Positions 57,385 through 64,000 of a stretch of DNA of 64,000 nt are shown here, one piece after another (within the stretch, counting starts at the first letter, position 1; the number at the start of each line of letters is the position of its first letter). Under the pieces are notes generated by a model that made no database searches, had not been told where the DNA came from, and saw only the letters and a program-made list of their open reading frames with translations. Both the position numbers and the translations under genes were made by a program. The DNA is taken from contig NC_087065.1 in the NCBI RefSeq assembly GCF_963678635.1, forward strand, positions 54,278,397 through 54,342,396, in the 5' to 3' direction. This DNA comes from Symsagittifera roscoffensis (taxonomy: Eukaryota; Xenacoelomorpha; Acoela; Convolutidae).

Positions 57385-57412
57385 TTATTTTGGACAAAAA
57401 GAGTGAAGCCTC
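57311..57412 (-). repeat. 51-bp tandem duplication across the sulfotransferase-like stop codon
   Basis: AACTTTTGCGTCAAGATTCA begins at 57311 and again at 57362. The right copy covers the last codons and stop of the gene; the left copy lies in the 3' flank. Each copy includes a minus-strand AATAAA (57389-57384 and 57338-57333). Two or three substitutions separate them. Confidence 0.9.
57384..57389 (-). terminator. Poly(A) signal overlapping the stop codon
   Basis: Minus strand CCA-AAA-TAA-AC: the AATAAA hexamer contains the TAA stop of the sulfotransferase-like gene. A duplicate AATAAA lies 51 bp downstream (57338-57333) and is at the more usual distance from the stop. Confidence 0.6.
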
Positions 57413-60400
57413 TCATTTAAAACTACCAAACGGTACATCAACTTCGTTTCCAGATCATCAGGGTGTATGCATGCTGCTCCTTGAGGTTTGTACTTCCATG
57501 TTTTCATAATCATTTCTTCAAAATTAATAAATGAAGAATTCAAATTCTGGTCAATTTGCCGCAAGTTACTCCTCATGATTGTCGGCGAAGCGTCCAGTTT
57601 AAGACATCCAATTATGAACTTCGGGTCCAACTTCGACAATTGAGACACCAACATTTCTAGCATGAATTCAAAAATGTGCGCCTGGTTGTAAAAATTTGGT
57701 TCGAAAGCGCGATGAAGAACAGTCGACACGAGAAGAGAGTCAATATTTCGCAGCATCAAAACTATGTTGAAGTCGTGCTTTGTCGACAGTATCTCGGCTA
57801 GGAAACGAACATCTGAAACATTGACAATATTATGATTCATAATCTACCAGTTAAAACAACCTCGACTAGAGAAAACTGAGTCCTCAAAAAAGAAGGCAAA
57901 AAGCGATCACAACTCTGTCAGCCTTTATCGAACGAATTTCAAGGAATAGTTGGAATAAAACTCCTCCTGTGGATGGTGGCTTGACAACTTTCGTCAAATT
58001 TGCTAACGCGAAAAAATCAGACTACAGAACCACTCGTCAATCTAAATTTTAGAAACCAACTGAGTCATTTCACAATAGATGTCAAAAAAACTAAGAAAAA
58101 AAACAAGTAAGCGAAGAGCTTCTACCGGAGAACATAAATTTTGGTTATAATAGATTGGTGTAATAATTTCATCCCTGAGTAAAATTTTTCAAATCATATC
58201 TACCAGGGAAGTTGTCGATTCTTGGGTGTCCGCCGTCCGGATAAGACACAGCCGCGTCTAGAAAAATATTACTGTGGTGTCGCATAGAGTTCAGAAACAT
58301 GATTTCCTGAGTCAGTTTTTGCTGCTTTTCTATCTGGCTGAGAAAAGAAGCGTGTTTGGAGACGTTCTCAGACAGTTTCCTGAAGTCCCAGTTGAAGCCA
58401 ATGTTTCCGATGAAGTTCGGAATGATGTTCGTAGCCGCTCGACACTTAGTAATCTTGAACAGAAAACATCATGTAGGAAGAAACTACAATCAATTTTCAA
58501 GCAAAAGAAACCGGTAACAGAAAGGTTATTGCTTTGAGAATTCTGACTTAAACACGTCGAACGAACTCTTTATCAAGAGAAAATTGTCAACATTATGAGA
58601 AGCCGCGTATTTTGCATTACGAGAAGCCGCGTATTTTCTGATTGTTTAGTACATAGCATATTATTTTTCCAAAATAAATTGAAAATTTGCAGTTTGAAAA
58701 AAAAATATTGTAGCTTGAGAAAAATATTTAGAAGAAAGAAAACTTTAACAAAGCAGGAAAGCAGAAAAATTACATCTACCATTACATTCATAAGTCTCAA
58801 ATAAAATTTAATTTGAGGAAGATACGTCAAGAAAAACAATTTCCAACATTAAAAATTATTCATGAGGTGATATAACATAAGCCAAAACCAAAAAAGTGGA
58901 AAATAAACACAGCCAACAGAAAGTTGCAAAAGTGTCAAACTAGAGAAACCGAGAAGCAACACGACTGACTTTTTGATCAGTTTTCGACCTTCAACTTTTT
59001 TGGACTTACAGAATTTTTTTCATTAAACATTTTTTCATAGAACGGAAGCAATTAGATAGAAACTTGGTCAATTTTTTATTCATTTAGCTAGAACTCAAAA
59101 TCCGAATTCTCAAACTCAAAATCCGTTTTTTAAACTAAGAACCATTCACGTTTTCGCGGCATTTGTACTCTTTTGTAAGTAGAGAGCGTAGTGTACGCTC
59201 CTTTTGGCAAACAAACTTAAAATGAATTTAAACATAGAGGCGAAGCGGAGGCTCGCATCACTTGCGATACCACAGAAAAAGCATGGCAAGCTAGCAGACA
59301 GGAAAGGAAAAAAGAAGCAACCAAGTCCAAATAAAACTTCAAAGTGGTGTCAGGAATGATGCTCTATTTGTGGAAAAAACGTCCAGAACACATTCGACGA
59401 CGTTTAATGCAAATTCAAAAACAATTTTTGAGCGAAAAAAAATTGTTGCCATGAAAAACTTTGAACTATAAATTCTATTCGGAGATTTACAACGTTTTGT
59501 GCAATCCAGAGGAAAACATACAACTTATGGTTCCCTCCAACGAACCAAAATTAAGTTAGTTAGCCGATAAAATATCAGCCGAAATGATTTAAGCTGGAAA
59601 ATTTTGTAAGCAAAAAAAATCAAAAGGAAAATATACAAAATCAAGGATAGTAGAATTAAAAACTGCAGAAAAAAATAAAACATAGAGAAGTAACTACAAT
59701 GCTAGATACGGCATTCTTAAATTGTAAAAACAGCCTCGTATTTCATGAAACTTCATGCTTTGGAAAGTAAGTCGACAAAAAATGAGCAGAGCAAAAAACA
59801 AGGTACGGCTGGGATTCAAAACCATGACCCTTGACTGTCAAGGCACGCACTTTACCACAACACCCAATATGAAGGGCTCGGAAGTTACTGAGTCTTCATA
59901 ACAAAGTAAGGTCAATTTCTTACACATTTGTCAGAAAAGTTGTTAACCGGGAAAATTCTAGTGCTCTGGCAAGTGATAAAAAAATGACAAACAATAATAG
60001 TAAAAACTGCAGAACAGAAAATAGCATAATTTTAAGAACATTAAGTCACCTTGTCTTCTGTCACCATTGTGCAGACATCCTTAAAGGTCGAATCAATCAA
60101 GTGATGACCAGTGCCTTCCAGCCCCGCAAAGAACAACATCTTCGGCTGTTTGAACACTGACTTCGGCAGATACGTCTTAATCTTCAGTTTCAGTATTTCC
60201 TGTCTCAAAATTGTATCTGCAGATGGCACTGTTATCTTCCTCACACGATCTCCAGGCAGTCTTTTGCACTCGGAGAAGTCAAGCTCTGCGTACGAACTGT
60301 CCTTCGGAACATTCGGATTGACCAACTGTTCTAGTTCATTTTCAAGCTGAAATATACTTTATACCCAACTTTATACAAAAAATGGGTATAGACCAAAAAA

Positions 60401-61407
60401 AATTTGATGACCACTTTTCAATTAGTTACTGTTGACAAATTTGGATTGCATACAATTCAAAAATCTAATCAGTGTGAAAATTAAACTATAGTAGTAACAC
60501 TTCTGCTTTAAAACAAGCTTATAATTTGCTATTAAACATAGCCAACAGAGAGTTGGAAAAGATTCATGAGAGCAAAGAAACTGACTGTTTTTGAAAAAAT
60601 TTCAACTTCCCAATTTCAAAGAACAAAATATGGCCTTCAGACTCTTTGAATTTCAAGAACAGTTTATGATGGACACTTTCGATAAAATTAACCCAATTTG
60701 AGGAAACTGGATCAAAAAGTAAAATTTTTATTTCGCTGGGAATCTGATAAATTCTACTTTCGAAACTAGAAATCAATTTCTTTTTTCGTGACCTTTATAT
60801 TTTTGCTGTTCGATAGTGGAGTTTGCCTTCCTTTTGGCGATGGAAATACACTGAACTTAAAAATAAAACACAAGTCAAACCGAAACAAAAATCAAGTTTT
60901 AGCCTCACCAGGCCTATCTATATAAGAGTATTCACTACGTTCATGGCTCCTAAAACCACATGGTTTTCGAATGGCAATTGCGTTACATCTCCTTCATATT
61001 TTATTTTTTTATATATAAGACCATTTAAACAATCATACCTCTTGTTTCTCTTCCACGGATTTCACTTTAGGCCGAGCTGCTTTCTCGTTCTGTTCCGTTT
61101 CTTGACCATCGTTTTTCTGTTTCTCGCGTATTAATCTCTCCTCTTTTGACTTCTCTTGTCTTTCTTTCAACAGCTTTGGGGGTTCCTCGACCGCTTCAAT
61201 TTCATCTTCAACAATCCTGTTTCCGTCTTTTTCTTGTCGCATTTTCTCTTCATTCAAAATCTCTCGTCCATCGATTATGTCATCGCGTTCGTTATTGACA
61301 ACCGGAGCACTCAAGGCTTCTTTGTTCGAGCTCAAAAGTTGCGTAACAAGAACTCCGATCAGAAAGCAGATTAAGTAAGCCAGCATCTGCTGGCTGTATC
61401 GCCTCAT
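57385..61407 (-). CDS. Sulfotransferase-like type II membrane protein
   Basis: Four exons on the minus strand: 61407-61039, 60346-60050, 58453-58204 and 57812-57385. Phases are 0, 0 and 1, and the product is 447 residues. Residues 1-8 are a short basic tail, 9-25 a single membrane helix (LAYLICFLIGVLVTQLL), 26-~125 a very charged Glu/Lys/Arg stem, and the rest a globular domain. That domain starts with KMLFFAGLEGTGHHLI, a P-loop-like 5'-phosphosulfate-binding motif of PAPS-dependent sulfotransferases. Further on it has SYPDGGHPRIDNFPD and a MLRNIDSLLVSTVLHR segment whose Arg...Ser fits the 3'-phosphate-binding motif. This suggests a Golgi enzyme that moves sulfate from PAPS to a glycan or protein. 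I do not recognise the exact family and the substrate is unknown. The stop TAA lies inside the poly(A) signal. The start is the only ATG before the membrane helix. Confidence 0.72.
58603..58634. repeat. Short tandem repeat in intron 2 of the sulfotransferase-like gene
   Basis: GAGAAGCCGCGTATTTTGCA is followed at once by GAGAAGCCGCGTATTTTCTG (period about 22 bp). Confidence 0.75.
59234..59985. mobile_element. Composite repeat family copy with tRNA-like core
   Basis: Left end CATAGAGGCGAAGCGGAGGC then CATCACTTGCGATACCA. A tRNA-like core on the minus strand lies at 59803-59870 (ATGGTTTTGAATCCCAGC). Right end TTGTTAACCGGGAAAATTCT then CTGGCAAGTGATAAAA. It sits in the sulfotransferase-like gene, intron 2. 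Confidence 0.55.
60540..60880. repeat. Dispersed repeat, family C copy
   Basis: Shares ATGGCCTTCAGACTCTTTGA, GAACAGTTTATGATGGACAC, TTTGAGGAAACTGGATCAAA and GTGGAGTTTGCCTTCCTTTT with 15030-15410, and less closely with 63070-63420. Lies in the sulfotransferase-like intron 1. Confidence 0.65.
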
Positions 61408-61949
61408 GATTCACTCGGCAATTTTGATTTTCGTCGATAATTAAAACTTGGAAATAGTATTCCACAAAAATCTTGACGCTGAACTTAAAAATTGTAAAAA
61501 ATCGAACTTAGTTCAATCTATCGGACGATCAGCAGAGTTAATTATTGTAAAATTGAGATCTTGGGATGAGAATAAATTCTGATTCAGTCATGGTTAAGAA
61601 CAGCGGTATATCACAACTGGCATTACTTTCCTCAATGCATTTATCGTTGAAAAAATGTAGAGCATGCATTAATAATTAACAGAAATCGGAAGCTCTAACT
61701 CAGCATGCAGTGCATGCACAAACTGTTTCAGTGACTGTTTTTGTGTTTCCATCTCTCAGTAATAAGAACTCATTACTCCGATAATTCGAAAGAGTCAAAC
61801 CTATTTATTTCGAGTGCGCGACAAGGAAATTGTACTACAATTTGATCTATTGAGTCGAAATGGCTAGCAAGAACACGAGAAACAAAAGTTGACAATGTCA
61901 ATTTAATTTAACATATAAACATTGAATCTTAAGCACCAGAAAAATTATA

Positions 61950-62317
61950 TTACGAACACAATTCACTTTCTTCGCTTTTTGAATGATTTTGAGCCTCATT
62001 ATTCTCTAAATAGTACGACTTCTCTTCTACGAAATCGAACACCAGCCTGGGTCCTCGGTCCTTTCCAAGGGTTTTTTTCATTTCTTTCAAAACTTTGCTA
62101 TCGATTTCTTTGTATGATCGTATTTCTGCTAACAGTTTTTTCGTGTTTCGCTCGTCCGTAATAAGACATACTTTGGATATCAGATCTTCTGGAATACAAG
62201 CAAGCAGTTCCTTAAAACAGTCTTGCAGGGACACAATTTTTGTCGTCTTTCTTCGGCTCGGCTGTATGCTCACTTCTACCCGTGAGCCACTCGACAAATG
62301 CTTTTCAGCAGTCTTAG
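61950..62317 (-). CDS. 3'-terminal exon of an unrecognised gene
   Basis: An open exon from a strong acceptor (TTTTTTTTAG|CT at 62317, phase 1 entry) to TAA, about 121 codons. The peptide is charged and helix-rich (CFKELLACIPEDLISKVCLI; EMKKTLGKDRGPRLVFDFVE) with a Ser/Glu-rich end. I do not recognise a domain. The rest of the gene should lie to the right, beyond 64000, because no coding exon is seen on this strand between 62318 and the edge. Its end is 543 bp from the sulfotransferase-like start, in the same orientation. Codon use and splice site look genuine; random ORFs here are much shorter and lack splice sites. Confidence 0.55.
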
Positions 62318-64000
62318 CTAAAAAAAATCAGTTAAAAAATCAGCTAAACGCTGGCATCGAAACTAAAAGAATCAGTTTTTGAGTGAAAAAAAAATGACGA
62401 AGAATAAAAATAGAACTAAAAAAAAATGTATACAATTTAGTAATTTCTGACATTGTTTCATAAGATTCTCCCGTTACTCTTGTTTTCATGTTTTTTTTTA
62501 GCTAAGACTAAGAGAAACAAGACAATCTCTCACGGTAAAAAATTTTAAAATTATTCAGAGGCAATTTTTCGTCATTTAATTGAATATAACAAAACGAAGA
62601 ATGATTTTGAAACAACTCATTTCTTGCTTTTCTATTTTATATGCGTTCTTCCTCATTTGTAAGAAAAAAAACATATATATTCGTATTGATGAATTCGTAT
62701 CAAAGAAAATACATTCGTATTGATGGAACTCGAAAACTGTTAATAACTGTTCCGACTTTTGAAGAAAGGGTTAAATATATGTGCTCAATCTGTTTTTTTC
62801 TTCAGATGAAAAGTTCGTCATTTTAACCAGCCACTCTTAATGTAATCTGGAAGCTGTTCAGTTTATGCTATTGATGACCTGATGTCAAATTTTGAAAACT
62901 TTTTTATCTGTGATCAATTTTCGTAATGTTATAGGGGTATGAAAATTGCCAATTTGGGACAATTAAAAAGAGATTTAAGCCGGCTCAGAAATTGTTCCAA
63001 AGTACTAAAAATATTTTCAATTTTAGCTTTAAAAATTCAATATGAAGTCTAATAAGATCATTCGTCCAAATAAACATAGCGAAAAGAGTCAATGAAAGCA
63101 AAGAAACAAAAAAGCTGACTTGTTTTCTGAAAAAACTTCTAAGTTTAGAGTTTCGAAAATATATATGGCCTTAAAGCTCTTCGAACTTTAGGAACAATTC
63201 ATGAATGACAATTTTCCGACAAAGTCAAAAAAGTTAACTCAATTTGAAGACTGGAGTGTTAGATAATTTTTGATTCCACTGAAAAATCTAAAAATTGAAT
63301 TCCACATTCGAAACTAGAAATTGATCACAATTTTCTGCGCCATTTCCCCCTTCGTAATTGATGAGCGAATTTTGCCGGCCTTTTAGCAAATGAACTTGAA
63401 TGGAACTTTGTAAACTTCATAAGAAATATATACCTAAGTGTACTCATATATCCCTTAAGATGTATGAAAGAACTTTCTCTAGATATTACAGCATTTGATA
63501 CTTTCAACATTTGAGACTTTGAGACGTGAAAAAAAATTAAAAAACAACCATCTCGACCTATATATGAGTCTGAGCTACGTTCATCGATTCTTATAAACAA
63601 TTTTTCTCAAAACTGACAAATTTTCCTGGAAGTTTTTCAGATTATACATCTAAATGTTGGAAATAGATAATTCTGTTTCGAAGGAAAAATCTCTTTTTGA
63701 AGAAAAAAATAGATATTCTTCAAGCTTTGAGTTTCTAGAACAACTTACAATTGACAATTTTTTGATAAAATTTACCCTATTTAAGAAAATTGCATCAATA
63801 GGTAAATTTTTTTTTCGTTGGAAATTTAATTCCATTTTCGGAACTTTTCTGACCTTTACACCTTTGCTGTTCGCGACCTTCACAAGAAAAGCAAAGCCGT
63901 AAGGTTTTCGTGACCTTTACACCTTTGCTGTTCGATAGTGTAAATTACATCCCTTTTAACAAAAGCAATTGATTGAAATTAAAAACGAATCAAACTGCGA
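62318..64000. other. Presumed intron of the unrecognised gene, with family C repeats
   Basis: No coding seen. Two family C copies are present (about 63070-63420 and 63610-64000). In the last, GACCTTTACACCTTTGCTG occurs twice (63851 and 63909), a local duplication. Confidence 0.5.

Overview
The window is nuclear DNA of an animal, most likely an invertebrate. The sequence is AT-rich. Its genes are split by GT-AG introns, some thousands of bases long, and the introns are packed with tRNA-derived SINE-like copies, foldback elements, MITEs and tandem arrays. The recognisable genes (a four-and-a-half-LIM protein, alsin/ALS2, an RBJ/DNAJC27-like GTPase) are metazoan families. I cannot fix the phylum. 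The Ty3/gypsy element and the load of small non-autonomous repeats would suit, for example, a tunicate, but that is a guess.

Layout: 1-6308 (minus) is a Ty3/gypsy-type retrotransposon. Gag is followed by a pol frame that stays open for 4.8 kb and runs off the left edge. The two frames are joined by a textbook -1 slippery heptamer placed directly before the gag stop. 6309-9854 holds the presumed LTR/leader and decayed repeats. 9855-11568 (plus) is a compact four-exon FHL gene with one GC-AG intron. 16853-45023 (minus) is the 5' part of alsin. Nine exons whose phases all agree encode 993 residues: the RCC1-like propeller, a Ser-rich linker and the DH domain. The PH, MORN and VPS9 parts are not in the window, so the gene either continues past position 1 (with the FHL gene and the retroelement inside one very large intron on the other strand) or is broken. 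45812-54281 (plus) is a three-exon, 203-residue Ras-like GTPase of the RBJ type without a J domain, divergent from alsin with 788 bp between start codons. 57385-61407 (minus) is a four-exon, 447-residue type II membrane protein that looks like a Golgi sulfotransferase. 61950-62317 (minus) is the last exon of an unrecognised gene that continues to the right.

Non-genic structure is the most unusual part. There is a 7.2-kb tandem array of 1.8-2.2-kb units (25122-32285) in alsin intron 7 and a degenerate array of 130-190-bp monomers (39560-42520) in alsin intron 2. A 352-bp hAT-like MITE (47628-47979) keeps 15-bp terminal inverted repeats and an 8-bp target-site duplication. Two long foldbacks lie at 36501-36672 and 51868-52332. 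A composite dispersed family combines a hairpin-forming GCGAAGC end, a tRNA-like core and short inverted ends, and at least three further dispersed families are present.

Functional links: alsin is a guanine-nucleotide exchange factor for Rab5 and Rac-type GTPases, and the RBJ-like gene beside it is itself a Rab-related GTPase. Shared control by the divergent intergenic region is possible but is only inferred from arrangement.
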